This document shows, in pieces, positions 8,651 through 17,923 of a DNA stretch of 64,000 nucleotides (the stretch's first letter is position 1; each line of letters starts with the position of its first letter). The notes under the pieces were generated by a model. That model did no database searches, was not told the origin of the DNA, and saw only the letters and a list, made by a program, of their open reading frames with translations. The DNA is taken from contig JBPJFZ010000001.1 of assembly GCA_051208035.1 (NCBI GenBank), positions 248,001 to 312,000 of the forward strand. Reading direction: 5' to 3'. This stretch comes from JACKOB01 sp024234575 (GTDB taxonomy: Bacteria > Pseudomonadota > Gammaproteobacteria > Pseudomonadales > Oleiphilaceae). The position numbers were made by a program, and so were the translations under genes.

Positions 8651-9310
8651 TTAACCGACAAACTGTTTAGATAACTCTGCAAAAGAGTCAACCACCAACA
8701 ACGGACTATAACACCCCAGATCATCCTTAGAGTGCACCCCGAAAGAAACCCCTATCGATGCCACACCTGCATTCTTGGCCATCTCCATATCATATCGCGT
8801 ATCTCCGACCATCACCGCATCTCGAGCCTTAACTTTGAGATGATCCAATATCTCGAACAACATCATCGGATCGGGTTTGGATTTCGACTCATCCGCACAC
8901 CTGGTGTAATGAAACTTTCCAATTAAACCATGACGCTGCAGCGCTTGAGCAAGCCCCTTTCGACTTTTACCAGTAGCCACCGCCACCAGCACCCCCATGG
9001 ATGACAACAACTCGACTAATTCTAGAGCCCCCTCAAAAAACCGATTTCCTAAATGTGCATGCTTCGAAAAAGCGTCTGAATAATGTCTTCGAAAAACGGC
9101 CACATCAATACTCTTATCAGGATACAAACGAGCGACAACTTCAGGCATACCAAGCCCAATCACATCGCGGTATTGATGCCTCGACAAAGCACTCAACCCC
9201 ATCAACTTGGACGTCACCTCAAGGCTTTTCACTATATGGTCCGCTGAATCTACAATAGTGCCGTCCCAATCAAATATTACAAGCCGAGCGTCAGACAGCC
9301 TGCGAATCAA
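8651..9310 (-). CDS. HAD-superfamily hydrolase, phosphoglycolate phosphatase-like
   Basis: The 219-residue protein is a HAD subfamily IA phosphatase. Motif I is FDWDGTIVDS with nucleophile Asp14 and acid Asp16. Motif II (VAVATGKS) and motif III with MVGDTRYDMEMAKNAG follow. The helical cap lies at about 25-85. The substrate cannot be read from the sequence; the family includes Gph and nucleotidases. The start is TTG at 9310, inside the 3' end of rluC (20-base overlap), with AGGA seven bases before it. The rluC-HAD-sppA order is conserved in related genomes. Confidence 0.88.
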   Translation of the reverse strand: MIRRLSDARLVIFDWDGTIVDSADHIVKSLEVTSKLMGLSALSRHQYRDVIGLGMPEVVARLYPDKSIDVAVFRRHYSDAFSKHAHLGNRFFEGALELVELLSSMGVLVAVATGKSRKGLAQALQRHGLIGKFHYTRCADESKSKPDPMMLFEILDHLKVKARDAVMVGDTRYDMEMAKNAGVASIGVSFGVHSKDDLGCYSPLLVVDSFAELSKQFVG

Positions 9311-10283
9311 TTGCTTTATCCTTTTCCCCTGAAAGCCCCAGACAGCTCAGCACAGCACTGAACTGACCATCATATTCTGCACTAAAACTAACTATCTTTT
9401 CACTATTCATCATAGGAAATTCAATTTTCGCGGCATGCAACATTAACCGTGGTTTACCGTAACTCGCTCTAAAACATTCTAACTCGTCGCTTGTCGCATA
9501 TTTCTCATCACCAATAATCGCATGCCCACCGTGCATACAGTGCACACGTATCTGATGGGTTCGCCCAGTGATTGGTTTGGCCTCTATCAGTGAAAACCCC
9601 TTTGCCACCCCCAACACCCGAATCTTGGTTTGGGATTCCTTACCCTCCTGGTCGACCTTGACCACTCGCTCACCAGACTTAAGCTCATTCTTCTTAAGTG
9701 GTGCATCAATCATTTTTTTATGATTTGGCCAGCGCCCAAAGACAGCTGCATGATAGACTTTGTTCATTCTGTCATCGCGCAAGCACGCATGCAGCCAGCG
9801 CAGCATCTTACGATTCTTAGCGATAAGCAGACACCCCGAAGTGTCTCGATCTAAACGGTGCACCAATTCTAAAAAGTCATGCTCCTTGCGCATAGAGCGA
9901 AGTATTTCAATCACACCGAAACTGAGCCCGCTGCCGCCATGAACTGCAACCCCAGCCGGTTTATTTAGCACAATCAAGTTCTCATCTTCAAATAAGATTG
10001 CGCTATCCAGCATGTCTTGCTGCCGAGTTCCTGGCTGTATCTTTTCCTGCCCACTGACATCGGTGTGCACCGGTGGTACACGAACCTCATCCCCTTCCTG
10101 CAGTTTATATTCAGGTTTGCAGCGACCTTTATTAATCCGCACCTCTCCTTTTCGCACCATTTTATAAATGCGTGTTTTGGGAACACCTTTTAACAGAGCC
10201 AATAGAAAGTTATCTATTCGTTGCCCAGCCTGATCTTCAGAAATACTTACCATCTGGACAGCTGAATGAATTTTCACTAACAA
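9291..10283 (-). CDS. rluC: 23S rRNA pseudouridine synthase RluC
   Basis: RluC makes pseudouridines 955, 2504 and 2580 in 23S rRNA (E. coli numbering). The 330-residue protein has an N-terminal S4 RNA-binding domain (about 20-75, with QRIDNFLLALLKGVPKTRIYKMVRKGEVRIN). The catalytic RluA-type domain follows, with Asp145 in VHRLDRDTSG. The TTG at 10283 or GTG at 10277 both give the family N-terminus; AGGAG is best spaced for TTG. It is divergent from rne across a 562-base gap, a conserved pairing. Confidence 0.93.
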   Translation of the reverse strand: MLVKIHSAVQMVSISEDQAGQRIDNFLLALLKGVPKTRIYKMVRKGEVRINKGRCKPEYKLQEGDEVRVPPVHTDVSGQEKIQPGTRQQDMLDSAILFEDENLIVLNKPAGVAVHGGSGLSFGVIEILRSMRKEHDFLELVHRLDRDTSGCLLIAKNRKMLRWLHACLRDDRMNKVYHAAVFGRWPNHKKMIDAPLKKNELKSGERVVKVDQEGKESQTKIRVLGVAKGFSLIEAKPITGRTHQIRVHCMHGGHAIIGDEKYATSDELECFRASYGKPRLMLHAAKIEFPMMNSEKIVSFSAEYDGQFSAVLSCLGLSGEKDKAIDSQAV

Positions 10284-10845
10284 AAATCTCCTAGACTACA
10301 TTAGTCAGCTAAATATTAAATTTGTGATTTGCCGCACCATAGAAATGCTGTTATATTCCAAAGGTGTGCCAATTTGCCCAATTCTAACAGGAAAAAAGAC
10401 GGGAAACATGGTAATCCATGCACTAGTTACAAGTGCGAAGGGGACAGCAGATATTTGGCACACCAGCGGTTTATTTTACGTCGGTTTCGAAAGCCTGTTT
10501 TAGACGCTATCGATAACTCGACAAATACGAGGCCTTCCCAGTAGGGAAGATAAATAAAATCCGCGAAGAACAAGTTTGATTAGGATATTTTAGGCAGCAT
10601 TCACTTCGGCAGTCAGCACTTTTGACCTAAGACCGAGTAAGTCCTGCCGAGCATTGGTAAACAATAACTAAGTAGTTTTATATGGCAATTAAGTTACGCA
10701 ATTAGGTAGCTTTAAACTACAGGAAACTCTGTATTAGGGTTCCTGTCCCGCTGTTTTTATATCAATTAAACACGCCATTCGTTAGTGTTCACCCTGCCCA
10801 ACGTCCAATCGATGGTTCTTCGCTTGTATCGGAAATGGATATTAA
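10284..10845. other. rluC-rne divergent region with long structured rne leader
   Basis: No convincing gene lies in these 562 bases. They hold several stems: the branched inverted-repeat element at 10363-10464, CTTCCC/GGGAAG at 10534-10549, and a 7-bp TCGGCAG/CTGCCGA pair enclosing about 30 bases near 10612-10655. E. coli RNase E controls its own mRNA through a structured 5' leader, and this region could play the same part. I could not place the promoter. Confidence 0.5.
10363..10464. repeat. Branched inverted-repeat element upstream of rne
   Basis: A perfect 10-bp inverted repeat (GGTGTGCCAA at 10363-10372, TTGGCACACC at 10455-10464) encloses 82 bases. Inside are two further hairpins: CATGG-TAAT-CCATG, then GCACT-N7-AGTGC. 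The whole would fold as a multi-branched structure. No flanking direct repeat is seen, so a miniature transposable element is possible but not shown; a structured RNA is the alternative. Confidence 0.5.
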
Positions 10846-13800
10846 ATGAAGAGAATGTTGATTAACGCAACCCATGCAGAGGAGTTGCGAGTCGCATTAG
10901 TTGATGGTCAGAAACTATACGATCTTGACATCGAATCAGGCACCAACCAACAAAAAAAGGCAAACATTTATAAAGGCAAAATTACGCGAATAGAACCCAG
11001 CCTTGAAGCAGCCTTCGTCGACTACGGCGCAGAAAGGCACGGATTTTTACCCCTCAAAGAAATCAGTAAAGAATATTTCAACACATCCCCCTCGCAAATC
11101 AGCGGCAAGATCAATATTAAAGAAGTACTGAAAGAAGGCCGCGAAGTCATCGTTCAGGTTGACAAAGAAGAGCGCGGCAATAAGGGGGCAGCGCTGACGA
11201 CATTTATTAGTCTGGCAGGCAGATATCTCGTCCTGATGCCTAACAACCCTAGAGCGGGCGGCATATCACGCCGCATTGAGGGTGACGAAAGAAACCAGCT
11301 TAAAGATGCTATGTCTGGCCTTAAGTCCCCTAAGAATATGGGGGTTATTGTCAGAACGGCGGGGGTTGGCAGAACAGCAGAAGAACTGCAATGGGATTTG
11401 GATTACCTCGTGCAATTCTGGGAGTCTATCGACCACGCCTCGCAAAGCAGATCAGCTCCTTTTCTGATCTACCAGGAAAGTAACGTTATTATACGTGCAG
11501 TGCGGGATTACTTACGCCAGGATATCGGCGAAGTTCTCGTTGATTCTCCGTTGATTCACGAAGACGTACTGAATTTCGTACAAAGCGTTATGCCGTCTTA
11601 TGAAAATAAGATAAAACTTTACGACGATGAGATTCCGCTATTTAGTCGTTATCAAATTGAAGCGCAGATTGAGACCGCTTTTCAACGTGAAGTGAAGCTC
11701 CCTTCCGGTGGCTCTATCGTTATCGACCCAACAGAAGCACTTGTCTCTATCGATATCAACTCCGCACGCGCCACAAAAGGCAGTGACATAGAAGAAACGG
11801 CACTGCAAACCAACCTCGAAGCGGCAGATGAAATAGCCAGACAGCTACGTCTGCGAGACATCGGCGGTCTGATTGTTATCGATTTTATTGATATGACCCC
11901 CCAGAAAAACCAGCGTGACGTGGAGAATCGGGTCAAGCAGGCTTTAGAACTGGATCGTGCGCGCATTCAAGTAGGCAAAATATCTAAATTTGGTCTTCTT
12001 GAGATGTCACGCCAGCGCCTGCGACCTTCATTAGAAGAAACGAGAACAGAAATCTGCCCTCGTTGCAGCGGTCAAGGCAGCATTCGAACCATTGAATCTT
12101 TAGCGCTATCAATAATGCGATTGATGTACGAAGAGGCCTCTAAAGACAAAACTGGTGAAGTTCGCGCCATAGTTCCAGTCCCTGTCGCCACGTTCCTGCT
12201 TAATGAAAAAAGAGCACAGGTTGCAGAAATTGAAAAAGAAAACAGGGTACGCATCCTTATCATTCCCTCGCCCGCACTTGAAACACCTCAATACGAAGTG
12301 ATCAGGCTTCGTGAGGACGATAATGTTAGTGATGGTTCCAGCTATGAGATCGAGCCGACCGACGTAAAGGTTGCTGATCATGAGATTATATTGACCAAGG
12401 AAGTGGTCAGAGAAGAAGCGGCGGTTAAGACGCTTGCTCCTAACGTACCCGCGCCTGTCGCTCAGCAAACAACAACGGATGCCGAAAAGAAGGGTCTCTT
12501 GAAGCGTATTGCTGACAAGGTTAAGGCGCTGTTTTCTGAATCCAGCAAAGAAAATAAAGAATCTTCAGCCACAAAACCAGCAACGAGCCGAAACCAGGAA
12601 AGCCGACCAGAAAGCCGTAGTCGTCGTCCCGAACGGGCAAGCAACCAGCGCCCCCGTAACAACGAAAACAGAAGCGAAAGCCGTAACGAGGGGCGTAATG
12701 ATAGCCGCAATAACCGGGGAGCAGAGCGAAAAGCATCCGGCGGCCAAACATCACAACCCAACAGAAACACTAACACTGATGCCAAAGATAGCAGAAGTGA
12801 TAATAACGGTCGTGATGAATCTCGTTCCGAGAACCGCAACAGACGCGACAACAAGCCGACGAATCGTGGTGGAAAAAACCCTAACCAAAAAGATCTGGCT
12901 CCAGCGGATTTTAATGCGGACTCTAAACGACCTAAAAGAGATCGAAGCCGACCGCAAGTGAAAAACACTGAAGCCACCGGGCAGGATGATAATAGCACTG
13001 AGAGAAAAAGTGATGGCAGACCACAGAATCGCAACCGTCGCCCACCTCGCCAGCGCAACGAACGCCAAGATCAGCAAAACGACGCAAACCAGAACACAGC
13101 AAATCAGAACACAGATAGTTCAGAGGTAACAAAAGTAGTTGCGGAAAAGTCTGTAAGTGACTCTGCGCATCACACTACAGCAGAAAGCAACACACCCACA
13201 AGTGTTGTGACTCCTGCCAAAGAAGCGTCAGCAGCTATAGCAGCCACTGCAACTCGCGAAGCAAGCCCGGAAGCTGCCAGCCCTGATATGACCAAACACA
13301 CTTCACCAAAGGTAAGCGAAGAGCAAAGTGCTGCCAAGCAGGCACCAGAAGCGACATCCGGTGAATCACTCTACAAGAAAGTAATTACTGATACAGCGGA
13401 TACACAAACAGCCGTATCAGAACTGAAACCACAGGAAAAACCTGAAAGACCTCACCACTCCAAAGCTTCACGTCAGGAAGTGGTAACAAGCGATTCCGAC
13501 AACAAAGAACAACCTGCTTCAAAAGAAATAAAAGAGGACGCCATCAAGCCTGAGAGAAATACACGCCCCGCGCGCAAGCCTCGAAGAGCAGCGAATGATC
13601 CTCGATTAGCTAGAAAAAAAGCAGAACTTGAGAAGAAAGAAGCGCAAGCCAAGACCTCTTCCGCCGAAGTTAAACCAACGGAAGCAGTGACCCCTAAGCC
13701 CATGCCTGCTGAAATCAGTGATGCGAAGACAGCCACCCCCAATAAAACTGAGCCACCAGCTACAGCGGTAGAAAAGGTAGCGGCTGATAAGCCCGCCACT

Positions 13801-13932
13801 GAGGAAAAAAAACCTGAAACGCGCTCTACTGTCGTTGAAAGTGCAGCCTCAACCGTTGAGCCGAAAAAGCCCAGCGACAAGCCTGCAACTCACAATGAGG
13901 GAGCAGCCGAGGCACCTAAGATACAACCATAA
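10846..13932 (+). CDS. rne: Ribonuclease E
   Basis: RNase E is the main endoribonuclease of mRNA decay and rRNA/tRNA processing and the scaffold of the degradosome. The N-terminal half keeps E. coli numbering exactly: S1 domain about 35-125, catalytic Asp303 (SIDIN) and Asp346 (DFIDM), zinc-link Cys404 and Cys407 (CPRCSGQG). Residues about 550-565 (GLLKRIADKVKALFS) form an amphipathic helix suited to membrane attachment. From about 575 to the end at 1028 the chain is low-complexity: an Arg/Asn/Ser-rich RNA-binding stretch (585-770), then Ala/Lys/Glu-rich sequence with RRAANDPRLARKK near 911. The C-terminal partner sites cannot be assigned by eye. Confidence 0.97.
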   Translation: MKRMLINATHAEELRVALVDGQKLYDLDIESGTNQQKKANIYKGKITRIEPSLEAAFVDYGAERHGFLPLKEISKEYFNTSPSQISGKINIKEVLKEGREVIVQVDKEERGNKGAALTTFISLAGRYLVLMPNNPRAGGISRRIEGDERNQLKDAMSGLKSPKNMGVIVRTAGVGRTAEELQWDLDYLVQFWESIDHASQSRSAPFLIYQESNVIIRAVRDYLRQDIGEVLVDSPLIHEDVLNFVQSVMPSYENKIKLYDDEIPLFSRYQIEAQIETAFQREVKLPSGGSIVIDPTEALVSIDINSARATKGSDIEETALQTNLEAADEIARQLRLRDIGGLIVIDFIDMTPQKNQRDVENRVKQALELDRARIQVGKISKFGLLEMSRQRLRPSLEETRTEICPRCSGQGSIRTIESLALSIMRLMYEEASKDKTGEVRAIVPVPVATFLLNEKRAQVAEIEKENRVRILIIPSPALETPQYEVIRLREDDNVSDGSSYEIEPTDVKVADHEIILTKEVVREEAAVKTLAPNVPAPVAQQTTTDAEKKGLLKRIADKVKALFSESSKENKESSATKPATSRNQESRPESRSRRPERASNQRPRNNENRSESRNEGRNDSRNNRGAERKASGGQTSQPNRNTNTDAKDSRSDNNGRDESRSENRNRRDNKPTNRGGKNPNQKDLAPADFNADSKRPKRDRSRPQVKNTEATGQDDNSTERKSDGRPQNRNRRPPRQRNERQDQQNDANQNTANQNTDSSEVTKVVAEKSVSDSAHHTTAESNTPTSVVTPAKEASAAIAATATREASPEAASPDMTKHTSPKVSEEQSAAKQAPEATSGESLYKKVITDTADTQTAVSELKPQEKPERPHHSKASRQEVVTSDSDNKEQPASKEIKEDAIKPERNTRPARKPRRAANDPRLARKKAELEKKEAQAKTSSAEVKPTEAVTPKPMPAEISDAKTATPNKTEPPATAVEKVAADKPATEEKKPETRSTVVESAASTVEPKKPSDKPATHNEGAAEAPKIQP

Positions 13933-13940
13933 TCAAACTA

Positions 13941-13974
13941 CGGATGATCACACTGTGTGATCATCCGCTTTTAG
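13941..13974 (+). terminator. rne terminator
   Basis: A perfect 12-bp stem with a three-base loop starts nine bases after the rne stop (CGGATGATCACA / TGTGATCATCCG, 13941-13967) and is followed by CTTTTA. It also argues against the ATG at 13944, which lies inside the stem, as the start of the next gene. Confidence 0.8.
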
Positions 13975-13988
13975 CCCGAGTGACCCTC

Positions 13989-14528
13989 ATGCTTAATGAA
14001 AAAGATATTAACACCATTGAATCCGTACTTTTTTCTGATGAAAATGCAGAAACTGCGCTGGATTATTATGGGTTTCACGGCCTTGTCACAGCCAGCGTCG
14101 TAGCCCCCTATGAAATTGACCATGACACACTCTGGGCAATTGCCGTTGGCGCCGATCCAGAGCATAAAACCATCTGTCCAGGAGATATGGCAGCGCTGGT
14201 CCTAAAGCTAAAGAAAGCAATCAAGATAGCACTAGAAGACGAAGAAGCGATTATTCTTCCTTTTGCCGATGAAGATGATGATGACACTATTGCCAATTGG
14301 TGCACTGGCTTTATCGAGGGTCATTTGGTAGATGAAAATCGTTGGTTTGAAAAGGATGACGAGACTGTTGCAGAACTCCTATTGCCAATTATTTCTATGT
14401 CTGATTTTTATGATGAACTGGAAATGCAAGATTTGCATAAGGATGCGAATTTAATGGTACAGCTGATAGAACAAATACCAGAAGTTGTTACAGACTTGTA
14501 TCTGTTCTATCACAGTAACGAAAAATAG
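13989..14528 (+). CDS. YecA/YgfB-family (UPF0149) protein
   Basis: The 179-residue acidic protein belongs to the UPF0149 family of small cytosolic proteins without an established biochemical function. The helical core includes ALDYYGFHGLVTA, the LEDEEAIILPFADEDDDD stretch and the family hallmark WCTGFIEG. It ends before the SEC-C zinc motif that some YecA proteins carry. ATG at 13989 is chosen because an upstream in-frame ATG (13944) sits in the rne terminator. It converges on hsbR with only four bases between. Confidence 0.75.
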   Translation: MLNEKDINTIESVLFSDENAETALDYYGFHGLVTASVVAPYEIDHDTLWAIAVGADPEHKTICPGDMAALVLKLKKAIKIALEDEEAIILPFADEDDDDTIANWCTGFIEGHLVDENRWFEKDDETVAELLLPIISMSDFYDELEMQDLHKDANLMVQLIEQIPEVVTDLYLFYHSNEK

Positions 14529-14532
14529 CATC

Positions 14533-16194
14533 TCAGCTCATCCGATAAATTGCTTCGATGCGAGTGCCGTTGTCATAGTAGTCGACACGCTCGCAAAGAG
14601 ACGATATCAGATTCATTCCTCTTCCGAAGCTCATATCATCGTTCTCAACAATTTCCCTGCTTTGCGGGTCAAACCCTTTTCCCGAATCTTTCACGATTAT
14701 ACGCAATGCATCTGGGTCAACCGATGGCTCATATGCCAGGATTATTTCGATGCTGCCAGTCACATTTGCGAGCTTCTCAGCCCTTAGTTGATAGTACTTC
14801 TCGAAACCATCCTGCTCTGCCTTCATTTTTGAGTCCAGGCACATCAGTCCATGCTCAAGAGCATTTGAATAAAATTCTTTCAATAACGTATGTATAACGT
14901 CTTTATGCTCTCCAAAAGCAGAGTCTTTAGGAAACATTGCCACTACCTGGCGGACAGGATCGGTGATCTCCCTAAACTCCCGAGGTCCAAAAGTAACTGT
15001 TGTTTTCCAGGGTATAGGCACCCTATCCATTCTCTCATCCTGCGATGAGTAATCGGGCGTTGGCTCAGCCGTTACCTCAACGATTGAGACGTCATCATCC
15101 TGCTCTGTTTCCCCTTTAAAAAGATGGAACCTGTCCAGAACCGTCTGTATTACGTCTTTACTGGAACTACCCAGGATCGCTTCAAGTCGTTCAGCACCAA
15201 ACATATCACCAGCGGCATTGCAGCTTTCAATAATTCCATCCGTATAAAGTAAAATTTTATCTCCTGGATCAAGCTTAATTAACTCAACATCACTGTCGAA
15301 CTCATCTTCTTCCAGCACGCCAAGTGGCATATTCTGTGACTGGATTGTTTGCTTAATACCTGTTCCGGGGCTAACAATATACGCATCAGGTAAACCACCA
15401 GACCATACAGAACAATATGTGCCACTCTGATTTATTTCTAATAGAGTTAGCGCACAAAACATGTGATTTGGAAGAAAGCGGTTGAGGGTTCTATTTAATG
15501 AGACGACTATATCGCTAACAGGGAAATTCTTTTGCGTCATCGCAAAAAATACTTGGGACACAGGGATTGCACCTATCGATGCCGCCAGTCCATGCCCGGT
15601 AAAATCTCCTAAAAGAATGTACAAACCGCCTGATTTTTTTGGGGTAACAAGCAAAATATCGCCATTAAACATCGACATTGGCGATAAGAAGTGTTTGATA
15701 TTTGGGGCATCGAAAAAGCTCTCTTTCATCGCATTGCTTAAAACGTGCTCACCCATCTCGTGCTCTTGCTGCAAACGATTGTGCAAGTACGTGAGCTCAT
15801 CGTTCTTTTTCCGTACCTGCTCATTTAACTCTTGCGTACGTGTATGAGCCTTGATCTTTGCTTGTAAAATAACCTCGTCAATGGGCTTTGATAGAAAGTC
15901 ATCTCCACCAGCCTCAAGGCACTTTATCAGCGCCTGATCATCTGTCATCGCCGTTAAAAAGATGACCGGGATATACATCTCTCCGGTGAGTTTCTTGATT
16001 TGCCTGGTCGACTCATAACCATCCATCACAGGCATCATGACATCCATCAGCACAAGATCTGGCTTAACATCAGGAAACCTATCAACAGCGACCTTGCCAT
16101 TTTCAGCCTCGACACACTGATGCCCGCTATCTTCAAGTATCCACTTAAGCAGCTCACGGTTACTTCTCTGATCATCAACAACAAGAATTTTCAT
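14533..16194 (-). CDS. hsbR: HsbR-like response regulator / PP2C phosphatase / anti-sigma kinase
   Basis: The 553-residue protein has three parts. A receiver domain (1-120) carries Asp7, Asp8 and phospho-acceptor Asp51. After a short coiled coil comes a SpoIIE-type PP2C phosphatase (about 170-365; GDFTGHGLAASIG, LLYTDGIIES). The C-terminus is a GHKL kinase-like domain (about 410-553; FYSNALEHG N-box, DSGKGFD, GRGMNL). This is the architecture of Pseudomonas HsbR, which dephosphorylates or phosphorylates the STAS partner HsbA according to input from HptB. hsbA lies 11 bases upstream. The hptB gene that normally neighbours hsbR is not here. Confidence 0.88.
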   Translation of the reverse strand: MKILVVDDQRSNRELLKWILEDSGHQCVEAENGKVAVDRFPDVKPDLVLMDVMMPVMDGYESTRQIKKLTGEMYIPVIFLTAMTDDQALIKCLEAGGDDFLSKPIDEVILQAKIKAHTRTQELNEQVRKKNDELTYLHNRLQQEHEMGEHVLSNAMKESFFDAPNIKHFLSPMSMFNGDILLVTPKKSGGLYILLGDFTGHGLAASIGAIPVSQVFFAMTQKNFPVSDIVVSLNRTLNRFLPNHMFCALTLLEINQSGTYCSVWSGGLPDAYIVSPGTGIKQTIQSQNMPLGVLEEDEFDSDVELIKLDPGDKILLYTDGIIESCNAAGDMFGAERLEAILGSSSKDVIQTVLDRFHLFKGETEQDDDVSIVEVTAEPTPDYSSQDERMDRVPIPWKTTVTFGPREFREITDPVRQVVAMFPKDSAFGEHKDVIHTLLKEFYSNALEHGLMCLDSKMKAEQDGFEKYYQLRAEKLANVTGSIEIILAYEPSVDPDALRIIVKDSGKGFDPQSREIVENDDMSFGRGMNLISSLCERVDYYDNGTRIEAIYRMS

Positions 16195-16205
16195 CAGTTG
16201 CTCAG

Positions 16206-16505
16206 CTAGTCAAACAAAAACTTCTTATCAAACCGGCTTATCATAAAGATTTTCTTGATTCCTGGCTTACAGTTTCTGATATGAATATCCACGCCCTCAC
16301 CCACAGTTTTTTTCATATTCAACAACATTCCCAACGCCGAGCTGTCAATATGATCAACCCGCGACATATCTAAGATATATTTCTTAAAAGACTTACCACT
16401 GTCATAGGTCTGGCGAAAGTCCTGCACACTATTGAAATCAAATGTTCCACTAATGCTGACGTGCAACTCTTTTGTATCTGCCGCTTCCTTAAACTCAATA
16501 CCCAT
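16206..16505 (-). CDS. hsbA: HsbA-like anti-sigma factor antagonist (STAS)
   Basis: A 99-residue single STAS domain. The phospho-site loop is DHIDSSALGML with Ser55-Ser56, matching the reported regulatory serine of Pseudomonas HsbA. In Pseudomonas, HsbA in one phosphorylation state binds FlgM, freeing the flagellar sigma factor, and in the other supports a diguanylate cyclase, so it switches between swimming and biofilm. Here it sits between the MCP gene (11 bases upstream) and hsbR (11 bases downstream), and flgM is 7 kb away, which fits the same role. Confidence 0.88.
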   Translation of the reverse strand: MGIEFKEAADTKELHVSISGTFDFNSVQDFRQTYDSGKSFKKYILDMSRVDHIDSSALGMLLNMKKTVGEGVDIHIRNCKPGIKKIFMISRFDKKFLFD

Positions 16506-16516
16506 ACTAATACCCT

Positions 16517-17692
16517 TTAGAACAACGAAATATCACCTGCATCTTCATGCTGACTAACTTTCGGTTTAACAGAATTTGATGACAACATCTCTGCGTTTAA
16601 TGCAGCCAGTTGATTAACAACATTCGCTAACGCAATACTTGGTACTGCTGTCGTATCTTTGTCTGAAAAACTGAGCAACTTGAGCTTGCCCAGGATCTCA
16701 TTTGCAGACTGTTCAACAATATCGGCAAACTGCAATGAGATAACGGCATTAGAGACGTCATAGTTAACTTTCTCTGTGATCCCAGATAGTTGCTCTACTG
16801 CATCTTGGATGTGGCCATTAACCTCTTCCAGCTCACCCAGCATATTATCGACATGTCCCTTAGCATTGATAGCCATATTCATATCAAGAGAAGCCATCTC
16901 TCCAACGATATTCTTAACACCCGCGATGGCGTTTTTAGCGTTCTGCGCTTTTTCAATAATCTGATCGTTAAGGTCATTAGAGTTTTGCGACAATTTGCGA
17001 ACTTCATCTGCAACGACGGCAAAGCCTCGCCCGCTCTCCCCAGCCCTTGCAGCCTCAATCGCAGCATTCAGCGCCAGCAGGTTTGTCTGATCGGCGATGG
17101 TCCTTATTTCACTTAACAGAGAAAACATCTGGTCGAAGTGTTTAACCATGTCCTGTATCTGATGAACAGCTTCGATACTTTTTTCGCTAACACTTATCAA
17201 CAACTCAACATACCGATCAATAATATCCCCGAGTTCACCGGCGAATTCCTTCACCGTTAAGGCACCGTTTTCTCGACTGCCTTCTGAACTACCCTGAATT
17301 CTGCTAATCACCGCCATCAATAAATCACGCTGATGACTGGACTTATCAGAAAGACCGGTAAAACTATCACTCAACTTGCTGATATTATTAGATATTAATG
17401 ATTTAATTCTAATAACAGGCTCAGTCACCATGTCACTTTGACGAGACATGATCGTTTTAAGTTCGGCTCGCAGTTGTTTAATACTATTACTCAACGCCAC
17501 ATTATCTTGCTCTATGCTTTGCAGCCGCTCAGTATTTTTTAACAGTTTCATAGCCAGCAGCCCCCAAGCCACAAAGCCAAGTGCCACCAAAATATACTTT
17601 ACTTGCTCTGGCATTCCTAAAAACAGACATACCATCACCACAATAGAGAAGACGATTTGAGGGACTACAATCTGAAATCTGCTTGGCTTCAT
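16517..17692 (-). CDS. Methyl-accepting chemotaxis-type protein without periplasmic domain
   Basis: The 391-residue protein has two membrane helices close together (about 8-25 and 31-50) with a loop of only a few residues, so no external sensor domain. A coiled coil follows, then the MCP signalling tip with RTIADQTNLLALNAAIEAARAG and GFAVVADEVRKLSQ at about 195-240. The C-terminus ends GDISLF. It may sense membrane state or internal signals, or act inside the HsbRA pathway; its stop is 11 bases from hsbA, so the three genes form one operon. A 231-base gap upstream holds its promoter; I find no good sigma-28 site there. Confidence 0.85.
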   Translation of the reverse strand: MKPSRFQIVVPQIVFSIVVMVCLFLGMPEQVKYILVALGFVAWGLLAMKLLKNTERLQSIEQDNVALSNSIKQLRAELKTIMSRQSDMVTEPVIRIKSLISNNISKLSDSFTGLSDKSSHQRDLLMAVISRIQGSSEGSRENGALTVKEFAGELGDIIDRYVELLISVSEKSIEAVHQIQDMVKHFDQMFSLLSEIRTIADQTNLLALNAAIEAARAGESGRGFAVVADEVRKLSQNSNDLNDQIIEKAQNAKNAIAGVKNIVGEMASLDMNMAINAKGHVDNMLGELEEVNGHIQDAVEQLSGITEKVNYDVSNAVISLQFADIVEQSANEILGKLKLLSFSDKDTTAVPSIALANVVNQLAALNAEMLSSNSVKPKVSQHEDAGDISLF

Positions 17693-17923
17693 TAATTTAC
17701 CACTATGAAGAAAAGAAATTTTATATCGAGAGAATATAGCTAATAAGTTGGGCTACCTACCTCTAAAAAGGCTAAATATTTTATCTATTCAAAAATATTC
17801 ATCCTTAAGTGTAGCCACGCCCTTGCACTTTTCCACACGAAGATGCGGCAAACCACTATTTATTTACACGCTAATCATCAACGAATGGTGTCGATTAGAT
17901 ATGGTGGCCCCATTGATTTTTAT

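Noticed and set aside
12462..13132. Several long antisense frames under the rne C-terminal region.
   Set aside because: They mirror the low-complexity Arg/Ser-rich codons of rne and have no independent start signals or domain pattern.
13944..13988. The upstream ATG as the start of the YecA-family gene.
   Set aside because: It lies in the rne terminator stem and adds residues without family counterpart.
17700..17760. A CTCGATAT stretch before the MCP gene considered as a sigma-28 -10 element.
   Set aside because: No TAAA lies at the required 15-base distance; a TAAA/GCCGCATC pair further up has 13-base spacing.
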